Source of the DNA: Deltaproteobacteria bacterium
GTDB lineage: Bacteria; Desulfobacterota; Binatia; Binatales; Binataceae
DNA: 9,797 nt
Assembly: GCA_027403435.1 (NCBI GenBank)
Contig: DAHZDR010000023.1
Coordinates: 1-9,797, forward strand
Reading direction: 5' to 3'
Each line of letters starts with the position of its first letter. Position 1 is the stretch's first letter. The notes beneath the pieces are model-generated. The model was not told the origin of the DNA. It searched no databases and saw only the letters and a program-made list of their open reading frames with translations. A program made the position numbers and the translations under genes. Of this stretch, positions 1 through 6,654 are shown piece by piece.

Positions 1-993
1 GCGCATCCCGGCCGCCCAGAGCATCCAGCGCGCCAGCGGAATCACGTCGTCTTCGCGTTCGCGCAGGGGGGGCACGCGCAGCGCGATCACGTCGAGGCGA
101 TAAAAGAGATCGTCGCGGAAGCGATGCGCTGAGACTTCGGCTTCGAGATCACGGTTGGAGGCGGCGATAATCCGGGCGTCAACCTGGATGGTGCGGTCGC
201 CGCCGACGCGTTCGAAGCTTTGCTCCTGCACGAAGCGCAGGAACTTGGTCTGCAACGCGGGCGTCAAATCGGCGATTTCATCGAGGAAGACGGAGCCGAG
301 ATGGGCCGCTTCGAGCCGGCCCGGCTTGTCCTTGACGGCGCCGGTGAAGGAGCCGCGCATATGGCCGAACAGTTCGGATTCGAGCAGTTGCTCGGAAAGC
401 GTGGTGCAGTTGACGACGACGTAGGGCCGCGCGCGCCTGGGACTCCATTGATGGATTTGCCGGGCGAGGACGTTTTTGCCGGTGCCGCTTTCGCCGGCGA
501 GCAGGATGGTGGCGTCGCTGGCGGCCGCCTGGCGCGCGGTGTCAAGCAGCCGGCGCATCGCGGCGCTGGCCGTCTCGAGCATCGGGGCCTGTTCGACGGC
601 GCTGCGCAACTCGCGGTTTTCGACGCGCAGGCCGCGCAGTTCGAGCGCGCGTTCGAGCGTGCGCCGGATTTCGTCGAGCGTGAACGGCTTGGTGACGTAA
701 TCCTGCGCTCCGGCCTTCATCGCGGCGACCGCGTTCCCGACCGTGGCGAACGCGGTCATCAGGACCACCACGATGGTGGGGTCGCGGCGCTTGACCTCTT
801 CGAGCAGCCTGAGGCCGTCCATTTCGGCCATCCGGAAGTCGGTCAGGACGAGATCGGCGGGCTGGTCGTCGAGGGCGGCGATCGCCTCGGGGCCGCTGGC
901 CGCCGCCAGCACCTCATGGCCGAGGGACTCGAAGAAGACGGCGAGATTGCGCCGGATGTTCTTTTCGTCGTCAACTATTATGATGCGGGCCAT
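1..993 (-). CDS. Sigma-54-dependent response regulator, NtrC/AlgB type (3' end cut by window edge)
   Basis: A DNA-binding activator that should open sigma-54 promoters when phosphorylated. The first 331 residues are visible; the gene runs off the window. Residues 1-120 are a receiver domain: acidic pair D8/D9, phospho-acceptor D52 (in LVLTDFRM), T80 and K102 (YVTKPF). From about residue 135 an AAA+ domain follows: Walker A GESGTGK (167-173), sigma-54 contact loop GSFTGA (214-219, a Ser variant of GAFTGA), Walker B VFLDEI (235-240), arginine-finger region FRDDLFYRL (292-300). The usual C-terminal Fis-type helix-turn-helix would lie beyond base 1. The ATG at 993-991 shares its A with the kinase stop codon (TGATG), so translation is probably coupled, and no separate Shine-Dalgarno is seen. 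The AAA+ text resembles Pseudomonas AlgB as I recall it. It occupies the place usually held by KdpE, an OmpR-type regulator, but is not KdpE. Its role in kdp control is inferred from position. Confidence 0.95.
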   Translation of the reverse strand, partial: MARIIIVDDEKNIRRNLAVFFESLGHEVLAAASGPEAIAALDDQPADLVLTDFRMAEMDGLRLLEEVKRRDPTIVVVLMTAFATVGNAVAAMKAGAQDYVTKPFTLDEIRRTLERALELRGLRVENRELRSAVEQAPMLETASAAMRRLLDTARQAAASDATILLAGESGTGKNVLARQIHQWSPRRARPYVVVNCTTLSEQLLESELFGHMRGSFTGAVKDKPGRLEAAHLGSVFLDEIADLTPALQTKFLRFVQEQSFERVGGDRTIQVDARIIAASNRDLEAEVSAHRFRDDLFYRLDVIALRVPPLREREDDVIPLARWMLWAAGMR

Positions 994-2777
994 CAGCAAT
1001 ACGCCGGGGCGGGCAGTTCGACGATGAAGCGGCTGCCCCCACCCTCCGGGGATTCGACGAAGATGCGGCCGTGGTGCGCCTGAACGATGTCCTTGGCGAT
1101 GGCGAGACCGAGGCCGGCGGCGCCTTTTTCGGCGCCGTCGGCGCCGTACTGGGTGAATTTTTCGAAAATATAATTACGGATTTCCGGCGGGATGCCGGGG
1201 CCGGAGTCGGCGACCTCGATCAGCGCCACACCTTCGCCCGGGCGCACCGCGATTGCGATTTGTCCGCCCGCCGGAGTGTAGCGCAACGCGTTGCCGACGA
1301 GATTGCTCACCACCCAGGACAGTTTCACCGGATCGCCCTCGAGATTCGGCGTCGCCTCGATCTTCCTCGACAGTTTAACCCCTTTTTCGCCGGCCTGGAT
1401 ATTGAAGCGATCTGCCACCTGCTCGACGATGCGCGCCAGGTCCAGGGGCGCGCGCTCGAGCGTGATCGCGCCGGCGTCGCCGCGCGCGAGATTGAGCAGG
1501 TTGTCGCTCAGATGCTTCATCCGCGCGCATTCCTCCATGATCGCGCGGACCAGCTCGTGCTGGCGCGGGGCGTGCGCGGTTGCGTCGCGGCTGAGCAATT
1601 CGGCGGAAAGCGCGAGCGAGGTGAGCGGGGTGCGCAATTCGTGGGAAAGCGTCGCGACCAGATTGGCGCGCGCGCGGTCCTGATCGCGCAGGTAAGTCAC
1701 GTCCTGCAGCAGCAGAATCGTGCCGAGCGCGCTGGCCGCGCCATGCCGCAGGGGGATGGGCTTGAGCACGAACGAATGGTCGCGTCCGCGCATATGCAGC
1801 GTGACTTCAACGCGTTCGCCGGCGGCGCCCTTTTTCAGCATCCGCAGCGCGTCGCGCACGCGCAAATAGTGCGGATGGTTGCTGGAAAGATCGTCGAAGG
1901 GCGCGCCGAGCGCCTCCTGCTGCTCGAGGCCCAGGATGAGCGCGGCGGTCTGGTTGATATGGATCACGACGCCGTCGCGATCGATCAGCGCGACGCCGTC
2001 TTCAAGGCTTTCGATAATCGCCTCGGTCTTGCTTTTTTCGAACACCAGCCGCTCGACGTTCAGCCGATCGTATTGTTCGAGCCGCTCGGCCATCTCGTTG
2101 AACTCGCGGGCGACGGCGTCGAGTTCGGCGAGCTTCTGCGGACCCAGCCGCAGATGGGCGCGGCGCTGGCTGACTCCGCGCAGCCGCTCGGTGAGATCGG
2201 TGAGCGGACGGGCGAGCGTCCATCCGAGCCACCACGACAGCGCGGCGCCGAACGCCAGCACCAGGGCGAGGCCGGCGGCGAATTCATAGGCGAGGTTGCG
2301 GCCAAGGCGGCTCGCGCGGCTGTCCGCGCGGAACATCGCCGACTTGTTGATCGCGATCAGATCGCCGAGCCAGCGGCGCAGCGCGGCGAAATCGGCGTCG
2401 TGGCGGGCGGCGGGCGGAGCGTTCGCGAGCTCGGCGAACAGGCGATCGGCGCGGCGGCGGATCTTCGCGGCGAGCTGGGGTTCGCCGGCCTCGCTGAAGT
2501 CGTGATTTTCGATGTCGAGCCAGTGATAAAATTCTTCGCGCGCCGCGGGCAGGACCGCCGCAACGCGGCCTTCGAGCTCCGCCACCTGCAGATCGTGCAG
2601 CTCCGCGCGCATATGCTGCGCGGCGTCGATGCTGACGTAGTTGCGATAGAGGGTTTCGCGAATCGCGCCGCCCAGACGGTAAACGTGCGGCAGCGTATAG
2701 AGTCCCAGCAGCACCACCATCACCAGCATCGCGAGCGAGCTGTTGCGGATGCTGCTGCGGAGCGTCGGACGGTTCAT
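993..2777 (-). CDS. Membrane sensor histidine kinase (HAMP-PAS-HisKA-HATPase), KinB-like, of the split Kdp sensor
   Basis: A 594-residue inner-membrane kinase, presumed partner of the adjacent response regulator. Domains in order: TM1 about 13-35; a helical periplasmic part about 36-162; TM2 about 163-187; HAMP about 187-240; a PAS domain about 248-365 (SLEDGVALIDRDG at its start); HisKA with phospho-acceptor H379 in SHELRTPLT; and HATPase_c with N box around N492/N496, G1 DSGPGIP (524-530) and G2 GLGLAI (555-560). All catalytic motifs are intact. The ATG at 2777 overlaps the stop of the truncated KdpD gene by 4 nt (ATGA), and a good Shine-Dalgarno lies 6 nt before it. The sensor region looks like that of KinB, not the four clustered TM segments of classical KdpD, so this is not the cut-off C-terminal half of a KdpD but a different kinase. 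The signal it senses cannot be read from sequence; K+ or turgor control is inferred from context. Confidence 0.95.
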   Translation of the reverse strand: MNRPTLRSSIRNSSLAMLVMVVLLGLYTLPHVYRLGGAIRETLYRNYVSIDAAQHMRAELHDLQVAELEGRVAAVLPAAREEFYHWLDIENHDFSEAGEPQLAAKIRRRADRLFAELANAPPAARHDADFAALRRWLGDLIAINKSAMFRADSRASRLGRNLAYEFAAGLALVLAFGAALSWWLGWTLARPLTDLTERLRGVSQRRAHLRLGPQKLAELDAVAREFNEMAERLEQYDRLNVERLVFEKSKTEAIIESLEDGVALIDRDGVVIHINQTAALILGLEQQEALGAPFDDLSSNHPHYLRVRDALRMLKKGAAGERVEVTLHMRGRDHSFVLKPIPLRHGAASALGTILLLQDVTYLRDQDRARANLVATLSHELRTPLTSLALSAELLSRDATAHAPRQHELVRAIMEECARMKHLSDNLLNLARGDAGAITLERAPLDLARIVEQVADRFNIQAGEKGVKLSRKIEATPNLEGDPVKLSWVVSNLVGNALRYTPAGGQIAIAVRPGEGVALIEVADSGPGIPPEIRNYIFEKFTQYGADGAEKGAAGLGLAIAKDIVQAHHGRIFVESPEGGGSRFIVELPAPAYC

Positions 2778-3934
2778 GATTTTTCCTCGGGCGCGGCGGC
2801 CGCGGCAATTTCGATGTCGAGGTCGGGCGCCGCGGCCAGCAGCCTGAGCGGCACGGTGCGGCCGAACCAGCGGCGCCAGAATGGCTGGGTGGTGCGGCCG
2901 ACGATGATTTTGGCGACGTGATGCTCGCGCGCGAATTCGACCATCGCGCGCACCACGTCGTCGGATTTGAGCCAGACGGTTTCCGCGCCCAGGTCGCTGG
3001 CCAGGTTGATATTGTCGAGCAGCTTGACGAAGTTGGCGGTGGCGATGCAGGCGACCGATTCGGCCGGCGTCTCGACGTGCACCGCGTACCAGTCGGCGTT
3101 GAGTTGGCCGGCGATGCGTGAGGCTTTGCGCAAGAGCGCCGCGATTTCGCGCGGGTTCGACGACAGCCCGACCATCAGACGATCGCCGACGAACGTGCGC
3201 CGGCCGCCCTCGCGCTGGAGCGTCTCGAGGTCTTCGCGCCGGCGATTCAGGCCGCGCGCGATTTCGCGCAACGACAGCTCGCGCAATGAGGTCAGGTTGC
3301 TCGGCTTGAAAAAATTCTTAAGCGCCTGTTCGACGTGATCCGGCGGATAAATCTTGCCTTCGCGCAACCGTTCGCGCAGTTCCTCGATGCTCAAATCGAC
3401 GTTGATGACCTGATCGGCGCGCGTGAGCACGGCGTCCGGCACGGTCTCGCGCACCTCGATGCCGGTGACGCGGCGCACGACCTCGTTGAGGCTTTCGAGG
3501 TGCTGGATGTTCATCGCGGTGATGACGTTGACGCCGGCGGCGAGCAGTTCCGCTACGTCCTGCCAGCGTTTTTCGTGGCGCGAACCGGGCGCGTTGGTGT
3601 GGGGCAACTCGTCAACGATCGCCCATTCGGGCTTGCGCGCCAGAATCGCCTCGAGGTCCATCTCCTCGATCGTCACGCCGCGATAGTCGAGGCGCCGGCG
3701 CGCGACGATTTCAAGGCCGAGCGCGCGCTCGGCGGTTTCGGCGCGGCCGTGCGTTTCGACGAAGCCGATTACGGCGTCCACCCCGCGCTGGCGCATCTGA
3801 TGGGCCTCTTCGAGCATCCGGTAGGTCTTGCCGACGCCGGCCGCCGCGCCGAGATAAATTTTCAGCAGCCCGCGCTGCGGATGCGACGCGAGATCGAGGA
3901 AGCTTTCAGGTTCGGGGCGTTTGTCCTGATCCAT
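2774..3934 (-). CDS. kdpD: Truncated KdpD: KdpD ATP-binding domain plus universal-stress domain, no kinase domain
   Basis: A 386-residue protein matching only the N-terminal cytoplasmic part of KdpD (the full E. coli protein is about 890 residues). Residues about 20-230 are the KdpD domain with Walker A GAAAGVGKT (29-37), a Walker B-like AIVDELPHTN (105-114) followed by APGSRHEKRWQDV, and the family segment ITAMNIQHLESLN (138-150). Residues about 247-376 are a Usp-type domain ending in the nucleotide-loop motif IIVGRTTQPFWRRW (343-356). It ends shortly after Usp with no TM segments, HisKA or ATPase domain. It is a natural short form, not a frameshift: the stop overlaps the start of an intact, different kinase. 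The ATG directly abuts the kdpC stop (TGAATG) and no clear Shine-Dalgarno is visible, so coupling to kdpC is likely. Short KdpD forms are known in other bacteria, for example cyanobacteria. It probably feeds nucleotide or second-messenger input to the neighbouring kinase (inference). Confidence 0.95.
   Translation of the reverse strand: MDQDKRPEPESFLDLASHPQRGLLKIYLGAAAGVGKTYRMLEEAHQMRQRGVDAVIGFVETHGRAETAERALGLEIVARRRLDYRGVTIEEMDLEAILARKPEWAIVDELPHTNAPGSRHEKRWQDVAELLAAGVNVITAMNIQHLESLNEVVRRVTGIEVRETVPDAVLTRADQVINVDLSIEELRERLREGKIYPPDHVEQALKNFFKPSNLTSLRELSLREIARGLNRRREDLETLQREGGRRTFVGDRLMVGLSSNPREIAALLRKASRIAGQLNADWYAVHVETPAESVACIATANFVKLLDNINLASDLGAETVWLKSDDVVRAMVEFAREHHVAKIIVGRTTQPFWRRWFGRTVPLRLLAAAPDLDIEIAAAAAPEEKS
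2784..2788 (-). promoter_or_regulatory. Shine-Dalgarno of the histidine kinase gene
   Basis: GAGGA on the minus strand, 6 nt before the ATG at 2777 and lying inside the 3' end of the truncated kdpD gene. It supports this start in spite of the 4-nt gene overlap, and suggests the kinase can be initiated independently as well as by coupling. Confidence 0.7.
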
Positions 3935-4522
3935 TCAGGAGCCGTCCGACCGGCCGGCGGGGCGGAGCCGATCGAGCGCGAGGTTGAGCGTCAACACGTT
4001 CACTCCGGGTTCGCCGAACAGGCCGAGAAAGCGCGGCCGGGTGTTGGCGCGCACCAATGCCGCCACAATATCCTCGCGCAGCCCGCGGGTTTTCGCAACC
4101 CGCGGGATCTGGAGCGCGGCGGCGGCCGGGCTGATTTCAGGATCGAGGCCGCTGCCCGAGGCCGTAACCAAATCGACCGGCACGCCGGCGGCGCCGGGAT
4201 TGCTTGCGCGCACCGCGCGCACGCGCGCGGCGACCGCCGTGGCGAGCGCCTTGTTGGTCGGCCCGAGATTCGAGCCGCCGGAGCTGTCGGCGTCGTAACC
4301 CTGGTCTCCGGCCGCCGACGGACGGCCCTGAAAATAACGCGGCGCCGCGAAATTCTGGCCAATCAGCGGCGAGCCGACGATCACGCCGGCGCGCGCAATC
4401 AGGCTGCCGTCCGCCTGATAGGGAAACAGCGCGCGGGCGGCGGCCGTGATCGCGAATGGATAGACGATTCCGGTCAGCACGGTCAGCACGATAGTCATCC
4501 GGATGGCGGTCCAAAGACGCAT
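3935..4522 (-). CDS. kdpC: Potassium-transporting ATPase subunit KdpC
   Basis: The 195-residue small subunit of the Kdp K+ pump (E. coli KdpC is about 190), anchored in the inner membrane by one N-terminal TM helix (about residues 8-30) with the rest periplasmic. It associates with KdpA and KdpB and supports assembly and ATP-driven transport. Family signatures seen: GQNFAAPRYFQGRPSAAG (55-72), GSNLGPTNKAL, VTASGSGLDPEISPAAA, QIPRVAKTRG and the C-terminal GVNVLTLNLALD. The ATG at 4522 is supported by GGAGA 8 nt upstream. It starts 18 nt after the kdpB stop and its own TGA abuts the ATG of the truncated kdpD. It looks intact. Confidence 0.98.
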   Translation of the reverse strand: MRLWTAIRMTIVLTVLTGIVYPFAITAAARALFPYQADGSLIARAGVIVGSPLIGQNFAAPRYFQGRPSAAGDQGYDADSSGGSNLGPTNKALATAVAARVRAVRASNPGAAGVPVDLVTASGSGLDPEISPAAAALQIPRVAKTRGLREDIVAALVRANTRPRFLGLFGEPGVNVLTLNLALDRLRPAGRSDGS

Positions 4523-4530
4523 TTCGATAG

Positions 4531-4535
4531 TCTCC
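4531..4535 (-). promoter_or_regulatory. Shine-Dalgarno of kdpC
   Basis: GGAGA on the minus strand in the 18-nt gap between the kdpB stop and the kdpC ATG, with 8-nt spacing to the start. It fixes the kdpC start. Confidence 0.7.
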
Positions 4536-4540
4536 GCGAT

Positions 4541-6583
4541 TCAGGCGAGATGCAGCGCCGAGACGATCAGGTCGATCGCCTTGATGCCGATGAAGGGCAC
4601 GATAACGCCCCCCAGTCCGTAGATCAGCAGGTTGCGCGTCAGGATCGCCGCCGCGCCGAGCGGCCGGTAAGCGACGCCGCGCAGCGCCAGCGGAATCAGC
4701 GCGACAATGATGAGCGCGTTGAAAATGACGGCCGAGAGAATCGCGCTCTCCGGCGTCGCCAGGCGCATGATATTGAGCGATTGCAGATCGGGATAGCCGA
4801 GCACGAACATCGCGGGAATAATCGCGAAATATTTGGCGACGTCGTTGGCGATCGAAAAGGTGGTGAGCGCGCCGCGCGTGATCAGGAGCTGCTTGCCGAT
4901 TTCGACCACCTCCATCACCTTGGTCGGATTCGAATCGAGATCGACCATGTTGCCGGCTTCGCGCGCGGCCTGCGTGCCCGCGTTCATCGCGATTCCGACG
5001 TCGGCCTGGGCGAGCGCGGGCGCGTCGTTGGTGCCGTCGCCGATCATCGCGACCAGCTTGCCCTGCGCCTGCTCCTCGCGAATCAGGCGGAGCTTGGTTT
5101 CGGGGGTCGCTTCGGCCAGGAAATCGTCCACCCCGGATTCCTTCGCGATCGCGGCGGCGGTGAGCGGATTGTCGCCGGTGATCATCACCGTGCGCAGACC
5201 CATCGCGCGCAGCCGCCCGAAGCGTTCGCGGATGCCCTCCTTGACGATGTCCTTCAGATGAATCACGCCGAGCATCCGGGCGTTGTCGGCGACCGCCAGC
5301 GGCGTGCCGCCCGAGCGCGCGATCCTTTCGACGATCGCGGCGAGGTCGGCGGGCGCGTGGCCGCCGCGCTCCTCGACGAACTTGATCACGGCGTCGGTGG
5401 CGCCCTTGCGGATGCGATGGCCGTGGAAGTCCACGCCGCTCATCCGGGTCAGCGCGGAAAACGGAATGAATTGAGCGCCGTCTTCGCCGAGCTCGCGGCC
5501 GCGCAGTCCGTAAGCGCGCTTGGCCAGCACCACGATCGAACGGCCTTCGGGCGTTTCGTCGGCGAGGGAGGCAAATTGCGCGGCTTCGGCCAGTTCCTGC
5601 GGCAGCACGCCGTCCAGCGGCAGAAACTCCTCGGCCATCCGGTTGCCCAGGGTGATGGTGCCGGTCTTGTCGAGCAGCAGGGTGTCAACGTCGCCGGCCG
5701 CCTCGACCGCCCGGCCGGACATCGCCAGCACGTTGTGCTGCACCAGGCGGTCCATGCCGGCGATGCCGATCGCGGAAAGCAATCCGCCGATCGTGGTTGG
5801 AATCAGGCATACGAGCAGCGCGACCAGCACCGGCAGAGTCAGCACCGTGCCGCCATACAGCGCGAACGGGTAGAGCGCCACGCAGACCATCATGAAGATA
5901 ATCGTGAGGCCGGCGAGCAGGATGCTGAGCGCGATTTCGTTGGGCGTTTTCTGGCGTTGCGCGCCTTCGACCAGGCCGATCATGCGATCGAGGAAAGTTT
6001 CGCCGGGGTTGGCCGTGATCCGCACCTTAATCCAGTCGGAAATAACAGCGGTGCCGCCGGTGACGGCGCTGCGATCGCCGCCGCTTTCGCGGATCACCGG
6101 CGCGGATTCGCCGGTGATTGCGGCTTCGTTGACCGCGGCGACGCCCTGGATCACCTCGCCGTCGCCGGGAATGACGTCGCCCGCCTCGACCATCACGACG
6201 TCGCCCTTGCGCAACTCGGTGGCCGGCGTCAGCGCGATCGCGCCATCGGGGCCGATCCGTTTCGCCATGGTTTCGGTGCGCGTTTTGCGCAGATTGTCGG
6301 CCTGCGCCTTGCCGCGCCCCTCGGCCATCGCTTCGGCGAAATTGGCGAAGCCGACGGTGATCCACAGCCAGATTGCGATTTGCATTTCGAAGGCGAGCTG
6401 CCGATGGGCGCCGGCGGCCAGATCGCGCAGGATAATCAGCGTGACGGCGAGCGCCGTTACCGCGACGACGAACATCACGGGGTTTTTCGCCTGGATGCGC
6501 GGATCGAACTTGCGCAGGGAATCGATCGCGGCGGCGCGGACGATTTTGCCGTCCCAGAGCGGAGTCGCTTTACGTTCAGCCAT
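4541..6583 (-). CDS. kdpB: Potassium-transporting P-type ATPase catalytic subunit KdpB
   Basis: The 680-residue P-type ATPase subunit that hydrolyses ATP to drive K+ uptake through KdpA, in the inner membrane. Motifs with residue numbers from the ATG at 6583: actuator loop TGES (157-160), whose Ser corresponds to the site of inhibitory phosphorylation in E. coli KdpB (S162); PTTIGG in the membrane (262-267); phosphorylation motif DKTGT with D305; nucleotide-binding KGAT (393-396); hinge GDGTNDAP (515-522); and TM5 motif SIANDVAKYF with the charged D581/K584 pair that couples to KdpA. All key residues are intact. An in-frame TTG at 6601 could add six residues. I prefer the ATG because the length then matches E. 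coli KdpB (682) and the N-terminus aligns naturally; neither start has a convincing Shine-Dalgarno. It follows kdpA after a 71-nt gap, the largest gap inside the operon. Confidence 0.98.
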   Translation of the reverse strand: MAERKATPLWDGKIVRAAAIDSLRKFDPRIQAKNPVMFVVAVTALAVTLIILRDLAAGAHRQLAFEMQIAIWLWITVGFANFAEAMAEGRGKAQADNLRKTRTETMAKRIGPDGAIALTPATELRKGDVVMVEAGDVIPGDGEVIQGVAAVNEAAITGESAPVIRESGGDRSAVTGGTAVISDWIKVRITANPGETFLDRMIGLVEGAQRQKTPNEIALSILLAGLTIIFMMVCVALYPFALYGGTVLTLPVLVALLVCLIPTTIGGLLSAIGIAGMDRLVQHNVLAMSGRAVEAAGDVDTLLLDKTGTITLGNRMAEEFLPLDGVLPQELAEAAQFASLADETPEGRSIVVLAKRAYGLRGRELGEDGAQFIPFSALTRMSGVDFHGHRIRKGATDAVIKFVEERGGHAPADLAAIVERIARSGGTPLAVADNARMLGVIHLKDIVKEGIRERFGRLRAMGLRTVMITGDNPLTAAAIAKESGVDDFLAEATPETKLRLIREEQAQGKLVAMIGDGTNDAPALAQADVGIAMNAGTQAAREAGNMVDLDSNPTKVMEVVEIGKQLLITRGALTTFSIANDVAKYFAIIPAMFVLGYPDLQSLNIMRLATPESAILSAVIFNALIIVALIPLALRGVAYRPLGAAAILTRNLLIYGLGGVIVPFIGIKAIDLIVSALHLA

Positions 6584-6636
6584 AATCCGGGTTTCCGTCA
6601 ATTCCAGATAGTCAGTAAATATCGGTAAGTAATCGA

Positions 6637-6649
6637 GCGCGGATCGCGC
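6637..6649. repeat. Short inverted repeat in the kdpA-kdpB gap
   Basis: A perfect 5-bp inverted repeat (GCGCG, 3-nt loop, CGCGC) just after the kdpA stop codon, in the only appreciable non-coding gap of the operon. The downstream minus strand is AT-rich but has no T run, so it is not an intrinsic terminator. At most it could be an RNA-processing or stability hairpin. Such short GC repeats also arise by chance in GC-rich DNA. Confidence 0.25.
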
Positions 6650-6654
6650 CGGAT

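Noticed and set aside
1071..2921. A 616-codon plus-strand frame opposite the histidine kinase
   Set aside because: Also an antisense shadow: no domain, low-complexity Arg/Ala/Glu/Gln composition, and the minus strand carries an intact kinase.
2774..3934. c-di-AMP-binding motif in the Usp domain of the short KdpD
   Set aside because: The region GLSSNP...NADWYAVHV only loosely resembles the SxS-X20-FTAxY motif I recall from Staphylococcus KdpD (SSN in place of SxS, no FTA), so binding cannot be claimed.
6584..6601. TTG at 6601 as the kdpB start
   Set aside because: It adds six residues (MTETRI) with no Shine-Dalgarno benefit; the ATG at 6583 gives a length closer to known KdpB. Not fully excluded.
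3335..6628. A 1097-codon open frame on the plus strand, opposite kdpB, kdpC and part of kdpD
   Set aside because: It mirrors the real genes, has a composition rich in Arg, His, Gly, Asp and Gln with no recognisable domain, and is explained by the lack of stop codons antisense to GC-rich coding sequence.
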